Origin: Streptomyces sp. CHD11
GTDB lineage: Bacteria > Actinomycetota > Actinomycetes > Streptomycetales > Streptomycetaceae
Direction: 5' to 3'
DNA: 64,000 nt
Assembly (NCBI RefSeq): GCF_018638295.1
Contig: NZ_JABTTS010000003.1
Coordinates: forward strand, 227,003-291,002
Shown: one piece after another, positions 40,364 through 49,374 of the stretch
Numbering within the stretch: position 1 is the stretch's first letter
Layout of the letters: every line of letters begins with the position of its first letter
Program-made: the position numbers and the translations under genes
The notes under the pieces: model-generated
What the model saw: only the letters and a program-made list of their open reading frames with translations
Told to the model about the DNA's origin: nothing
Database searches by the model: none

Positions 40364-42640
40364 TCAGTCCCGGGGAGTGAAGCGTTCCCAGACGCGGTGT
40401 GCGGCCAGCAGCTCGCGGACCTGCTCGAGGGCGGTGGAGCCGGAGTCGGCGACGATGACGCCGGGGGCGTCGGCGGGGACGCCGGCGGCCGCGAGGGCCG
40501 CCTCGCCACCCGCCCAGGCGGCGATCGCCTTGCCGTGCCGGAATGCCTCCGCCAGCAGCTGGTCCACCCGCGGATCCGTCGCCGGCCGCCGTACCGCCGG
40601 CGCTCCCCTGCCGTCGCGCACGCCGGGCGCGTCCCCGCTCACGGCCGGCGGACCCGCCACCAGCACGGCGTCGAACTCGATGGAACGCGCGGTGACGTAA
40701 CTGCGCTGGGCCGTCAGGGCGCCGGCGCCGGTGCCGAGCGTGCCGCCGGTGGGTGCGACGACCAGCGGCACCATGCCGGCTTCGAGGACCGCGTCGCGTA
40801 CCGCGTGCACCCCGTCCAGGTCACCGTCCGGGGCCGTGAGGATGCCGATGACGCGGCCGTCCACCGGCCAGGTCTTCCCGAGCTGCGAGAGCGCCGGGCT
40901 CGGCGTGACATCGGCGAGCGGCACGGTGGGCTCCGGTGCGGGCAGCCCGAGCCCTTCGGCGACGCCGGCGCACAGCTCGGGGTCGATGTTGGCCAGGACC
41001 TGGAGGGTCCGTTCCCTGATGGCCTCTTCGTAGCACTTGCCCAGCTCGAAGGTGTAGGCGCCGATGATGTGCTCGCGCTCCACCGGGCTCATGCTGAGCC
41101 AGAACCGGCGGGGCTGGCTGAAGTGGTCCGCGAAGGACTCCGGCGCCTCGCGCACCTTCCGCCCCTCCGGGACGCTCACCGGTGTCTCGATGTACGCGCT
41201 CATGTCCGCGCCCGCGGTGAACGGGCAGCCGCCGTCGAGGGAGTTGGGCCGGTAGGGGGCCACGCCCCGGTGCACGGCGGTCTGGTGCATGCCGTCGCGC
41301 AGCATGTCGTTGACCGGTGCCTGGGGCCGGTTGATGGGCAGTTGCGGGAAGTTGGGGCCGCCCAGACGCGTGATCTGGGTGTCCAGGTACGAGAAGAGGC
41401 GGCCCGCGAGCAGGGGGTCGTCGGTGACGTCGATGCCGGGCACGAGGTGTCCGACGTGGAAGGCGACCTGCTCGGTCTCGGCGAAGAAGTTGGACGGGTT
41501 GCGGTCGAGGGTCATCAGCCCGATCGGCTGCACCGGGGCGAGTTCTTCGGGGACGATGTTCGTCGGGTCCAGCAGGTCGATGCCCTCGAAGGTCTGGTCC
41601 GGGGTGTCGGGGAAGGTCTGGATGCCCAGCTCCCACTGCGGGTACGCGCCCGACTCGATGGCGTCGGCGAGGTCCCGTCGGTGGAAGTCAGGGTCGTTGC
41701 CGTTGATGAGCTGTGCCTCGTCCCACACCAGGGAGTGCACGCCCAGCTTGGGCTTCCAGTGGAACTTCACCAGCGTCGTGCCGCCCTCGGCGTTCACCAG
41801 GCGGAAGGTGTGGACGCCGAAGCCCTCCATCATCCGGTAGGAGCGCGGGATACCCCGGTCGCCCATGAAGAAGATCGTGTGGTGCGTCGCCTCGGTGTGC
41901 AGGGAGACGAAGTCCCAGAAGGTGTCGTGCGCGCTCTGCGCCTGCGGGATCTCCCGGTCCGGGTGCGGCTTCGCGGCGTGCACCACGTCGGGGAACTTGA
42001 TCGCGTCCTGGATGAAGAAGACCGGGATGTTGTTGCCGACCAGGTCGAAGACGCCCTCGCTGGTGTAGAACTTGGTCGCGAATCCGCGGGTGTCGCGCAC
42101 GGTGTCGGCGGACCCGCGCGAGCCGACCACCGTGGAGAACCGCACGAACACCGGCGTCTCGACGTCAGCGGCCAGGAATCCCGCCTTGGTCACGGAGGCC
42201 GCCGTGCCGTAGCTCTGGAACACGCCGTGCGCGCCCGCGCCGCGGGCGTGGACCACGCGCTCCGGGATGCGCTCGTGGTCGAAGTGCATGATCTTCTCGC
42301 GCAGATGGTGGTCCTGGAGCAGTACGGGACCGCGCGGGCCGGCCTTCAGCGAGTGGTCGGTGTCGTACAGCCGCGTCCCCTGCGCGTTCGTCAGATAGCT
42401 CCCGGACTGGGCCATCCTGGCCTGGTCGGCCCCGGTCGGCGAGCCGGTGGGCGAGACGGTGTCCGGGCCGCTCTGGTCGGGCTTCGGGGGCAGTGGATCG
42501 CGGGGTTCGGTCGGCTCCGCCACGGTGGGCGGTTCGGAGTTCGGCCGTCCGGGGATTCCGTCGGCGGGCGCCGACCCGGCGCCGTGCAGGCTTTCGGTGA
42601 TCTTCTTCGCTGCCCGCTTGACGGGATTGGCCTCGCTCAT
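40364..42640 (-). CDS. katE: Large-subunit clade 2 catalase with C-terminal DJ-1-like domain
   Basis: A 758-residue haem catalase that converts hydrogen peroxide to water and oxygen. The catalytic His is in RIPERVVHARGAGAHG. The core FVRFSTVVGSRGSADTVRDTRGFATKFYT and the Asn in GNNIPVFFIQDAIKFPD follow, and the haem-ligand Tyr is in RLFSYLDTQITRLG. The C-terminal 150 residues form the flavodoxin/DJ-1-like domain of large catalases (RVIGILTAPDGDLDG, then DAVLVAGPPAVSGD). The N-terminal 75 residues are a charged, proline-rich extension. The length is typical of HPII/KatE types. The ATG lies 11 bases after AGGAG. Stress-induced expression is likely, but I see no certain alternative-sigma promoter. 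Confidence 0.95.
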   Translation of the reverse strand: MSEANPVKRAAKKITESLHGAGSAPADGIPGRPNSEPPTVAEPTEPRDPLPPKPDQSGPDTVSPTGSPTGADQARMAQSGSYLTNAQGTRLYDTDHSLKAGPRGPVLLQDHHLREKIMHFDHERIPERVVHARGAGAHGVFQSYGTAASVTKAGFLAADVETPVFVRFSTVVGSRGSADTVRDTRGFATKFYTSEGVFDLVGNNIPVFFIQDAIKFPDVVHAAKPHPDREIPQAQSAHDTFWDFVSLHTEATHHTIFFMGDRGIPRSYRMMEGFGVHTFRLVNAEGGTTLVKFHWKPKLGVHSLVWDEAQLINGNDPDFHRRDLADAIESGAYPQWELGIQTFPDTPDQTFEGIDLLDPTNIVPEELAPVQPIGLMTLDRNPSNFFAETEQVAFHVGHLVPGIDVTDDPLLAGRLFSYLDTQITRLGGPNFPQLPINRPQAPVNDMLRDGMHQTAVHRGVAPYRPNSLDGGCPFTAGADMSAYIETPVSVPEGRKVREAPESFADHFSQPRRFWLSMSPVEREHIIGAYTFELGKCYEEAIRERTLQVLANIDPELCAGVAEGLGLPAPEPTVPLADVTPSPALSQLGKTWPVDGRVIGILTAPDGDLDGVHAVRDAVLEAGMVPLVVAPTGGTLGTGAGALTAQRSYVTARSIEFDAVLVAGPPAVSGDAPGVRDGRGAPAVRRPATDPRVDQLLAEAFRHGKAIAAWAGGEAALAAAGVPADAPGVIVADSGSTALEQVRELLAAHRVWERFTPRD

Positions 42641-42935
42641 GGGGGGTGACACTCCTCCGCTGGGGACCGGCCACGGACGGGGTGGCCGTGCGTTCAGTTG
42701 CCGATTGCGGACGATCCGACGGAACCCGGCACCGGAAAGGGGCGCCGGGCAGTGCAAACGTCTCACGACGGGGCATACCGCGCAGAGGGCGTGGAGCGAT
42801 GGGGTGAACCGCCGTCCCGCAGTGTCCACGCCCCGCAGCCCCCCGCGCTCCCGCCGGATCCGACCACCCGGCCCGCGTACCCCTGAGGCGGAAGTCAAGG
42901 CATGGAGATCGCAGGGACGGCGCGCGACGGCGGTG

Positions 42936-43160
42936 TCAGAACAACCGACCCTGCTCGGCCGTGCCGGTCCGGCGCGGGGCGCGGGGCGGTCCGGAGCGCC
43001 GCGACGGAGTCTCCTCCCCGAACAGCGGCTCGGTACCGCACTCGTCGGGCTCGGCCGGCACCACCACGGGGCCCGTACCCACGTTGAGGCAGAGCGGGGC
43101 GTCTCGGTCGAAGTCCCCGGGCGTCATGTCCGCCCAGTCGCGTTCCCGACGCTCACTCAC
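42936..43160 (-). CDS. Small conserved hypothetical protein
   Basis: A 74-residue protein starting MSERRERDWADMTPGDFDRDAPLCLN and ending TAEQGRLF, acidic at the front and Pro/Arg-rich at the back. The composition is unlike a random frame, and I recall similar short proteins in other streptomycetes without assigned function. The GTG start follows a purine-rich GGAGCGGAGCG. It lies between the catalase and the AhpD-like gene. Possible role: a short peptide binding a larger partner through the C-terminal motif; that is speculation. Confidence 0.65.
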   Translation of the reverse strand: MSERRERDWADMTPGDFDRDAPLCLNVGTGPVVVPAEPDECGTEPLFGEETPSRRSGPPRAPRRTGTAEQGRLF

Positions 43161-43271
43161 CGACGCTCCGCTCCCCGTTCACCGGGACAGATTAGCGGCC
43201 GCGGGACGCCGGGTGGACGGCGCGCCGCACAGTGCCGCCCGGCCAGGAGACGTAGGTCACACCCGTGTTGC

Positions 43272-43298
43272 GGTCACACCTGGGTGGGCCGGTCCGTC
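43272..43298 (+). promoter_or_regulatory. ECF41-type promoter before the AhpD-like gene
   Basis: GGTCACA at 43272-43278 and CGTC at 43295-43298 are separated by 16 bases. ECF41 sigma factors are known to use TGTCACA and CGTC with that kind of spacing, before carboxymuconolactone decarboxylase, oxidoreductase or epimerase genes. The gene downstream is exactly such a decarboxylase-family gene. A second GGTCACACC begins 17 bases upstream (43255) but lacks a matching CGTC. Confidence 0.65.
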
Positions 43299-43337
43299 AG
43301 TGCGGTGCGACCCGGAAATCCGACCAAGGAGATTCTC

Positions 43338-43811
43338 ATGAACCCGCGACTCGACTTCTTCGGCAACACCCTCGCCGCCAAGGTGATGCGGCACATCAAC
43401 TCGGCGGGCAGGGCGGTGACGGACTCCGGGCTGCCGCACACCACCCAGGAACTGGTGAAGATCCGTGCCAGCCAGATCAACGGCTGTGGTTTCTGCACCG
43501 ACATGCACACCAAGGACGCCGCCGCGGCCGGCGAGACACAGGTCCGGCTCAACCTGGTGGCCGCCTGGCGGGAGGCCCCCGTCTTCACCGAGGCCGAGCG
43601 TGCCGCGCTGGAACTGACCGAGCAGGGCACCCGGATCGCCGACGCGGCCGGCGGCGTGAACGACGACGTCTGGGCGAACGCGGCCAAGCACTACGACGAG
43701 GACCAGCTCGTCGCCCTCGTCTCCCTCATCGCCGTCATCAACGCCTACAACCGCATCAACGTCATCAACCGGCAGCCCGCCGGCGACTACCAGCCCGGCC
43801 AGTTCGGCTGA
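43338..43811 (+). CDS. Carboxymuconolactone decarboxylase/AhpD-like protein
   Basis: A 157-residue alkylhydroperoxidase-like protein. The redox centre is GCGFCTDMHTKDA, a C-x2-C-x3-H motif used by AhpD-type peroxidase reductases. The flanking helices TQELVKIRASQINGCG and ALVSLIAVINAYNRINVINRQPAG are typical of the CMD fold. It is cytosolic and probably has peroxide-reducing or related activity. AAGGAG lies just before the ATG. An ECF41-type promoter is placed about 40 bases upstream. It is surrounded by other oxidative-stress genes (catalase, MsrA). The ECF41 sigma gene itself is not in the window. Confidence 0.92.
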   Translation: MNPRLDFFGNTLAAKVMRHINSAGRAVTDSGLPHTTQELVKIRASQINGCGFCTDMHTKDAAAAGETQVRLNLVAAWREAPVFTEAERAALELTEQGTRIADAAGGVNDDVWANAAKHYDEDQLVALVSLIAVINAYNRINVINRQPAGDYQPGQFG

Positions 43812-43855
43812 CCCGGCAGCCGGGCGGCGGGCCGCGGCCGGCCCGGCACAGGGCG

Positions 43856-43887
43856 GGAGGGCGCGCCGCCGAGCGTGCGCGCCCTCC
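43856..43887. terminator. Terminator hairpin between AhpD-like and msrA genes
   Basis: GGAGGGCGCGC at 43856-43866 pairs with GCGCGCCCTCC at 43877-43887 across a 10-base loop. The two genes converge, so it can stop transcription from both sides. Confidence 0.7.
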
Positions 43888-43912
43888 GTGTGTCCGTCTC
43901 CGGCTGCCCGGG

Positions 43913-44425
43913 TCAGGCCTCCGTGCGCTTCGGCAGACGCCAGCCCGGCCGTACGAAGTGACAGGTGTAGCCGTCCGGGTAGCGCTGCAGATAGTCCTGG
44001 TGCTCCGGTTCGGCCTCCCAGAAGGGACCGGCCGGTACGACCTCGGTCACCACCTTGCCCGGCCAGAGACCGGAGGCGTCGACATCGGCGATCGTGTCCT
44101 CGGCGACGCGCTTCTGCTCGTCGTCGAGGTAGAAGATGGCCGAGCGATAGCTCGTCCCGACGTCGTTTCCCTGACGGTTCCTCGTGGTCGGGTCGTGGAT
44201 CTGGAAGAAGTACTCCAGGATCGTGCGGTAGTCGGTCACGGCGGGGTCGTAGGTGATCTCGATCGACTCGGCGTGGGTGCCGTGGTTGCGGTAGGTCGCG
44301 TGCGGCACGTCGCCACCGCTGTACCCCACCCGCGTCGTCAGCACGCCCGGGAACGTGCGGATCAGTTCCTCCACGCCCCAGAAGCAGCCGCCCGCGAGCA
44401 GCGCCCTCTCCTCGGTCCTCGTCAT
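43913..44425 (-). CDS. msrA: Peptide methionine (S)-S-oxide reductase MsrA
   Basis: A 170-residue repair enzyme that reduces methionine-S-sulfoxide in proteins. The catalytic motif is [17 protein letters not shown] with the nucleophilic Cys. The family segments [31 protein letters not shown] and [28 protein letters not shown] are both complete. The ATG at 44425 follows GAGAAGGG. A sigma-R-type promoter lies about 45 bases upstream, consistent with thiol-oxidative induction known for msrA in S. coelicolor. It converges on the AhpD-like gene. Confidence 0.95.
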   Translation of the reverse strand: MTRTEERALLAGGCFWGVEELIRTFPGVLTTRVGYSGGDVPHATYRNHGTHAESIEITYDPAVTDYRTILEYFFQIHDPTTRNRQGNDVGTSYRSAIFYLDDEQKRVAEDTIADVDASGLWPGKVVTEVVPAGPFWEAEPEHQDYLQRYPDGYTCHFVRPGWRLPKRTEA

Positions 44426-44470
44426 ATCGTCCGCCCTTCTCCCAGGTGTCCTGCGACGTACCCCAGTGAG

Positions 44471-44496
44471 AACCCCGCCGCGGACACCATTGTTCC
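44471..44496 (-). promoter_or_regulatory. Candidate sigma-R promoter for msrA
   Basis: On the minus strand, GGAAC (44496-44492) and GTT (44473-44471) are separated by 18 bases, matching the sigma-R pattern GGAAT-N18-GTT except at one position. The start codon lies about 45 bases downstream. msrA is an established sigma-R target in S. coelicolor. Confidence 0.55.
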
Positions 44497-44554
44497 GGCC
44501 GCCCCGGCGGCGCCGTACGGCGGGGCGGCCCTGCTGGAGCGCTACGGCTGAAAC

Positions 44555-44585
44555 GCGGGGCGGGCGACGGCGCCGCCCGCCCCGC
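44555..44585 (-). terminator. Terminator hairpin after the anti-sigma-type ATPase gene
   Basis: GCGGGGCGGGC at 44555-44565 pairs with GCCCGCCCCGC at 44575-44585 across a 9-base loop, just downstream of the ATPase gene stop codon and upstream of the msrA promoter. Confidence 0.65.
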
Positions 44586-44601
44586 CTCCGTTCCGTACGG
44601 C

Positions 44602-45042
44602 TCAGGCGAGGAGGGAGATACGGGCGGTGATGCTCTTGCCGGCCGCCTCCTGGCGTACGTCCAGGGCCTGGGCGACGGCCATCACGATCTCCAGTCCGTG
44701 CTGTCCCACCCGGCCGGGATCGGCGTTCCTGGCCACGGGCGCCTCGGGGTTGCCGTCGTGGACGATCACCTCGACGGCGTCGCCGGCGAGCCGCAGATCC
44801 AGTCCGACAGGGCCCGGCGCGTACTTGCGGGCGTTGGTGACCAGCTCGCTCACCACGAGCTGGGTGACCTCCACCACGCGCGTCGGCACCGGCGAACCGT
44901 CCTCCGCCCGTGCCCGGCTCAGGAACGCGGCCGCGAGCTGGCGGGCCTGGGCTATCCAGGCTCCGTCCCCGTCCAGGGCGTAGGAAGCCCGCAGACTGGG
45001 TGCCCCTGGCACCGCCCCTTCGTCGAGAGGAACTGGTTCCAT
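44602..45042 (-). CDS. RsbW-like histidine-kinase-fold ATPase (anti-sigma type)
   Basis: A 146-residue single-domain GHKL ATPase. The N box is [19 protein letters not shown], and the G1/G2 region is [39 protein letters not shown]. It has no kinase dimerisation domain or membrane segment. Streptomyces genomes encode many such proteins, which act as anti-sigma or serine kinases in partner-switching systems. The target sigma factor is not adjacent. The two SpoIIE phosphatases in the window (1065 and 25649) have the opposing activity, but pairing is speculation. The ATG at 45042 has only a weak upstream ribosome site. Confidence 0.88.
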   Translation of the reverse strand: MEPVPLDEGAVPGAPSLRASYALDGDGAWIAQARQLAAAFLSRARAEDGSPVPTRVVEVTQLVVSELVTNARKYAPGPVGLDLRLAGDAVEVIVHDGNPEAPVARNADPGRVGQHGLEIVMAVAQALDVRQEAAGKSITARISLLA

Positions 45043-45132
45043 CCGGTCCGCCTTTACTCACCGATCACACCGCGCGACTACCCGCATCGCTCCCCCGCAC
45101 GCCCCTGAAGTGTGACAGGTACCTCCGACATC

Positions 45133-47532
45133 TCAGTCCGCCAGGTGCCGTTCCATCCAGTCGGCGGCGCTCCGGCGGAACAGGCGGCGGTTGTCGGCGC
45201 GGCGGAAATCGTGGCCCTCGTGGCGCAGTAGCAGGAGTTCCGCCTCCAGTCCTCGTTCCCTGGCTGCCCGCACGAACTGCTCGGACTCGCCCGGGGGCAC
45301 ATTGCTGTCGTGCTCGCCGTGCACCGCCAGGACCGGGGCCCGCAGGGCGTCGATGCGGCTCATCGGCGACAGCGTGTGCAGGAGTTGCCGGTCGTGCTCC
45401 GGGTGCCCGTACTTGTGGGCGGCGGACTGGGCGATCCAGGGCTCGGTCCCGGCGAAGAAGGTGGCGAAGTCCGACATGCCGCAGACCGCCACACCCGTGC
45501 GGAACAGGTCCGGGTGCCACACCAGGGACGCCATCACCAGGTAGCCGCCGTACGAGCGGCCCATCACGGCCATCCGCCGGGGGTCCGCCAGGCCCTCGAC
45601 GATCACGTGCGCCGCGCAGTCGGCGACGTCGTTGATGGCGTCGAAGCGCCCCGTCCCCAGGTCCGCGTCCACGAACGAGCGGCCGTGCCCGGAGGAGCCT
45701 CGGACGTCGGGCGCGAACACGTCCAGTCCCCTGCCGAGCAGTTCGAGGTAGAGCGGTTCCAGCACGGGGCGCTCCTGTTCCTCCGGTCCGCCGTGCAGGT
45801 GCAGGACGCACGGGGCCGGTGCGCCGGGCGAGCGGCCCGGGGCGCGGTAGTACCAGCCGCCGAGGGTGAGCCCGTCGCGGGCCACGGGGCTCACCTGCAC
45901 GGGTCGCACGGCCGTGCGGCCTGCCGGGACGGCGTCCTCGTCGCGCGAGGACCACGGGGTGCGCAGGGGCAGCCCGTGCGGGAGCCACCACACTCCGGGA
46001 TGGCGACGGGATCCCGAGAGCGCGACGACGGTGACGTCCGGGTCGGCGGTGGGCGCGATGCGGGTCACCACCTCGTGGGGCAGGTCGACGACCCGTCCGG
46101 TGTCCGCGGAGGCGGGGCGGGCCGCCGCACCGGTGTCTGTCGCGCCGCCCTCCCCTCCGGCGTAGGACGACAGGCCCGCGTCCGGACCGGCGTCCGGTGA
46201 CGGGCCCGCCGCCGGCCCATCGGCGGGCGGCGGGTCCCCGGCGCGTCCGCCGGGGAGGGACGGACCGGCGTCCGCTCCACTTCCGGGCGGCGCGCCACCG
46301 TCCGGGCCGGCAGGGAGCGACGGGCCGCTCTCCCCTCCGGCACGCGAGGCCGGGCCCGCGTCCGGACCGGCGTCCGGTGACGGGCCTGTCACCAGCTCGC
46401 CGTCGGGCGACGGGGAGGCACCCGTCGCACCGGAGGTCCGGGCGGTGCCGGGGGACGGTGCCGTGGTCAGCCCGGTCACCTCCAGTTCGCTCACCCCGCG
46501 CACGTTCCACGCCAGCACCGCACGCCGTCCGTCCCGTCCCAGGGCGAGCAGTTCCAGGTCGCAGTCGGGCCGCTGGGCGGCCACCGTGGTACCGAGCAGA
46601 TGACCCCGGCGGTCGAGCCGCGCGGCGACGAGCGCGGCGTACTCCCGGCCGCCGTCGCTGCGCAGCCACACCGTGCCGGCGTCCGGGGAGAAGCCGCCGA
46701 TCCACGGGTCGCCGTCGGCGACCGGCAGCGCGCAGGTCACCACCCGGTCGCCGGTACGGACGACGAGCGCCTCGCGGCGCCCTCGGGGGCCCCGGTACAC
46801 CAGGGCGAGCCGGCCGTCCCGGCTGAGGTCGCACACGCGCTGGTTGGCCGCGCCGCGTTCACTCGCCAGCAGGACGGGGGCGTCCAGCCCCTCGGGGTCG
46901 ACGAGATACGCGGACAGGGCCCTCGGTTCCGGTTCGTCGGCGGACACCGTGCGGTCGCCTTCGGCGGGGCCGAGTCGTGCGGCGCCCGGTTGCAGCAGCA
47001 CGGCCCGGCCGTCACGGCCTGCCCGGTTGGCGGAGTGGGAGGCACCCGGCGACGCCGCCTGGCCGGGGCGCGTGGCGAAGGACGGGGCGGAGTCGGTGAC
47101 GGTCACGGCGACCGCGGAGCCGTCGTGCTGCCAGCAGCCGAGGCGTGCGGAGGTGCCCGGCTCACCGCCCGCCAGCAGGTGCCGTCCGGTGCCGTCGGGA
47201 CGTACGCACAGGACGCGGGTGAGTTCGCCGCCGTCCGGTGCCGCCGTGTAGGCGATCCAGCGGCCGTCCGGGGACCAGGACACCTCCGTGACCGGATGCG
47301 GGTCGGCGTCGAGCCGGCGCACCTCTTCACCGGCCACCGGGGCTGTCCACAGCTGCGGCACCCCGGCCCGGTCGCAGATGAAGGCGACGGACCGGCCGCC
47401 GGGGTCCACGGAGGGGTACCAGCAGCCGTGAACGGCCGGGGGCGGTACGTCGTACGGCGTGGCGGTGTCCGTGAGCCGTACCGGCTCCGGTGCGGGGTGC
47501 GCCCGCGTGGCGGTGTCGGTGCGTGTCTCCAT
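45133..47532 (-). CDS. S9 prolyl-oligopeptidase-family peptidase with repetitive insert
   Basis: A 799-residue serine peptidase. The N-terminal part (about 35-360) is a beta-propeller of TolB/WD-like blades (WYPSVDPGGRSVAFICDRAG, EVSWSPDGRWIAYTA and similar). The C-terminal alpha/beta-hydrolase domain has DVRGSSGHGRSF, the nucleophile Ser660 in GRSYGGY, Asp in GEHDSNVPP and His in RHEGHDF. Between them an insert of about 110 residues, rich in Gly/Pro/Ala/Ser/Asp, contains a 180-bp direct repeat. No signal peptide is present, so it is cytosolic. The ATG lies 5 bases after the amidotransferase stop codon. It is last in a ligase, amidotransferase, peptidase order. Confidence 0.88.
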   Translation of the reverse strand: METRTDTATRAHPAPEPVRLTDTATPYDVPPPAVHGCWYPSVDPGGRSVAFICDRAGVPQLWTAPVAGEEVRRLDADPHPVTEVSWSPDGRWIAYTAAPDGGELTRVLCVRPDGTGRHLLAGGEPGTSARLGCWQHDGSAVAVTVTDSAPSFATRPGQAASPGASHSANRAGRDGRAVLLQPGAARLGPAEGDRTVSADEPEPRALSAYLVDPEGLDAPVLLASERGAANQRVCDLSRDGRLALVYRGPRGRREALVVRTGDRVVTCALPVADGDPWIGGFSPDAGTVWLRSDGGREYAALVAARLDRRGHLLGTTVAAQRPDCDLELLALGRDGRRAVLAWNVRGVSELEVTGLTTAPSPGTARTSGATGASPSPDGELVTGPSPDAGPDAGPASRAGGESGPSLPAGPDGGAPPGSGADAGPSLPGGRAGDPPPADGPAAGPSPDAGPDAGLSSYAGGEGGATDTGAAARPASADTGRVVDLPHEVVTRIAPTADPDVTVVALSGSRRHPGVWWLPHGLPLRTPWSSRDEDAVPAGRTAVRPVQVSPVARDGLTLGGWYYRAPGRSPGAPAPCVLHLHGGPEEQERPVLEPLYLELLGRGLDVFAPDVRGSSGHGRSFVDADLGTGRFDAINDVADCAAHVIVEGLADPRRMAVMGRSYGGYLVMASLVWHPDLFRTGVAVCGMSDFATFFAGTEPWIAQSAAHKYGHPEHDRQLLHTLSPMSRIDALRAPVLAVHGEHDSNVPPGESEQFVRAARERGLEAELLLLRHEGHDFRRADNRRLFRRSAADWMERHLAD
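46125..46440. repeat. Direct repeats inside the S9 peptidase gene
   Basis: TCCCCTCCGG begins at 46151 and again at 46331; both are followed, after about 22 bases, by the shared run ending GTCCGGACCGGCGTCCGG and then TGACGGGCC. The period is exactly 180 bases (60 codons), so the repeat keeps frame. Shorter repeats (such as GGGAGGGACGG and GGGAGCGACGG) lie in between. It encodes a disordered Gly/Pro/Ala/Ser/Asp linker. Confidence 0.75.
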
Positions 47533-47537
47533 GCCGG

Positions 47538-49322
47538 TCAGCGGATCCCGTGCGTCTGCAGCCAGGTCTCCAGCAGCGCCGTCTGCCACAGGGCGTTCGC
47601 CCCGCGCCTGGTGCGGTGCGCGTCCGGCGCGGCGAGCAGTCCGGCGACGTACTCCTCGCGGAAGACGCCGCGGGCCCTGGCCTCGGGGGCGGTGAGCGTC
47701 TCACGGACCCGCTGGAGGACGGTTCCGGCCATGTGCTTGATCGCCGGGACGGGGAAGTAGCCCTTGGGCCGGTCGACGACCTGACGCGGCAGGACCCGTC
47801 GGCCGACGGCCTTGAGGACGCCCTTTCCGCCGTCAGCGAGCTTCAGCTCGGGCGGGCAGGCGGCGGCCAGTTCGACCAGTTCGTGGTCGAGGAACGGCAC
47901 CCTGGCCTCCAGGCCCCAGTCCATCGTCATGTTGTCGACCCGTTTGACCGGATCGTCGACCATCATCACAAGGGTGTCCAGGCGGAGATCGGCGTCGAGC
48001 GCCGTCTCGGCGCCCCCGGCCGCCATGTGCGCGCGGACGAACTCCGCGGAGGTGTCCCGGTCCGGCAGCAGGCCGGGCTGGAGCACCGCCGCCAGGTCGG
48101 CGTGCGACCGGTCGAAGTAGGTGTCGATGTACGCCTCGGCGGCATCCCGGCGCGGCACGGCCGCCATCCGCGGGTACCAGTCGTAACCGGCGAACAACTC
48201 GTCGGCGCCCTGGCCGCTCTGCACGACCTTGACCTCCTTGGCCACCTGCTCCGAGAGCAGGTGGAAGGCGACCACGTCATGGCTCATCATCGGCTCGCTC
48301 ATGGCACGGACCGCCCCGTCCAGCGCGCCGGCGACCCGGTCGGAGGGGACCATCAGCTGGTGGTGGCGGGTGTCGAAACGCCGGGCCACCAGATCGGAGT
48401 AGGCGAACTCGTCGCCCTCCTCGTCGCCCTCGGACTCGAATCCGACGCTGAAGGTCGCGAGGTCCTCCTGGCCCTCGCCGGCCAGCAGCGCCACGATCAG
48501 GCTGGAGTCCAGGCCGCCCGAGAGCAGCACTCCGACCGGCACGTCGGCGACCATGCGGCGGCGTACGGCGGTGCGCAGGGCGTCCAGTACGGCATCGGTC
48601 CAGTCGTCGGAGCCGAGACCGGCGTACTCGGGCCGGCGGGTGTGGACGGGATGCCAGTAGCGGTGATCCTGGTGACCGCCGTCGGGCCGGACGACCCGCA
48701 CGGTGGCCGGGGGCAGTTTGCGGACGCCGTTGAGGAGGGTGTGCGGCGCGGCGACGGTGGCGTGCCAGCTGAGGTACTGGTGCAGGGCGACCGGGTCCAG
48801 CGAGGTGTCGACGCCGCGGGCCGCGAGCAGCGCGGGCAGAGAGGAGGCGAACCTCAGGCGTTCGGTCGTGGCGGAGAGGTAGAGCGGTTTGATGCCGAGC
48901 CGGTCGCGGGCCAGGACCACGCACCCGGTGTCCTGCTCGACGATCGCGAAGGCGAACATGCCGTGGAAGCGCGTGACGCAGTCGGTACCCCACTGCCGGT
49001 ACGCCTTGAGGACCACCTCGGTGTCGGACCGCGAGAAGAAGCGGTGGCCGAGGGCGTGCAGTTCGTCGCGGAGCTCGCGGTAGTTGTAGATACAGCCGTT
49101 GAACACGCCGGCGAGGCGGGCGCCGGGGTCGGTCATGGGCTGGGCGCCGCTGTCCGACAGGTCGATGATCTTCAGCCGGCGGTGTCCGAGGGCGGCCGGC
49201 CCCTGGGCCCACAGGCCGCGGCCGTCGGGGCCGCGCGGCGCGAGCCGATCGGTCATGCGTTCCACCGCCGCCATGTCCGGCCGCCCGCCGTCGAACCGTA
49301 TCTCCCCGCTGAGTCCGCACAT
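47538..49322 (-). CDS. Asparagine synthase-type amidotransferase (N-acetylglutaminylglutamine-type)
   Basis: A 594-residue enzyme. It starts MCGLSGEIRF, so after Met removal Cys is the N-terminal glutaminase nucleophile. The class II amidotransferase domain has RGPDGRGLW, GHRRLKIIDLS and VFNGCIYNYRELR. The synthase domain has the PP-loop LLSGGLDSS, SGQGADELFAGY and KRVDNMTMDWGLEARVPFLDHELVE. The closest match I recall is the amidotransferase of the N-acetylglutaminylglutamine amide (osmolyte) pathway. ATG 49322 is fixed by Cys2 and by GGGAGGG upstream, even though the frame is open to 49484. It lies 5 bases before the peptidase gene and 229 bases after the ligase gene. The usual Ngg ligase is not adjacent. 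Confidence 0.9.
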   Translation of the reverse strand: MCGLSGEIRFDGGRPDMAAVERMTDRLAPRGPDGRGLWAQGPAALGHRRLKIIDLSDSGAQPMTDPGARLAGVFNGCIYNYRELRDELHALGHRFFSRSDTEVVLKAYRQWGTDCVTRFHGMFAFAIVEQDTGCVVLARDRLGIKPLYLSATTERLRFASSLPALLAARGVDTSLDPVALHQYLSWHATVAAPHTLLNGVRKLPPATVRVVRPDGGHQDHRYWHPVHTRRPEYAGLGSDDWTDAVLDALRTAVRRRMVADVPVGVLLSGGLDSSLIVALLAGEGQEDLATFSVGFESEGDEEGDEFAYSDLVARRFDTRHHQLMVPSDRVAGALDGAVRAMSEPMMSHDVVAFHLLSEQVAKEVKVVQSGQGADELFAGYDWYPRMAAVPRRDAAEAYIDTYFDRSHADLAAVLQPGLLPDRDTSAEFVRAHMAAGGAETALDADLRLDTLVMMVDDPVKRVDNMTMDWGLEARVPFLDHELVELAAACPPELKLADGGKGVLKAVGRRVLPRQVVDRPKGYFPVPAIKHMAGTVLQRVRETLTAPEARARGVFREEYVAGLLAAPDAHRTRRGANALWQTALLETWLQTHGIR

Positions 49323-49374
49323 CAGCGCACCCTCCCGTCCCTCGGGGGCAGGCCCGGGCCCTGTGCGCGGTCCT

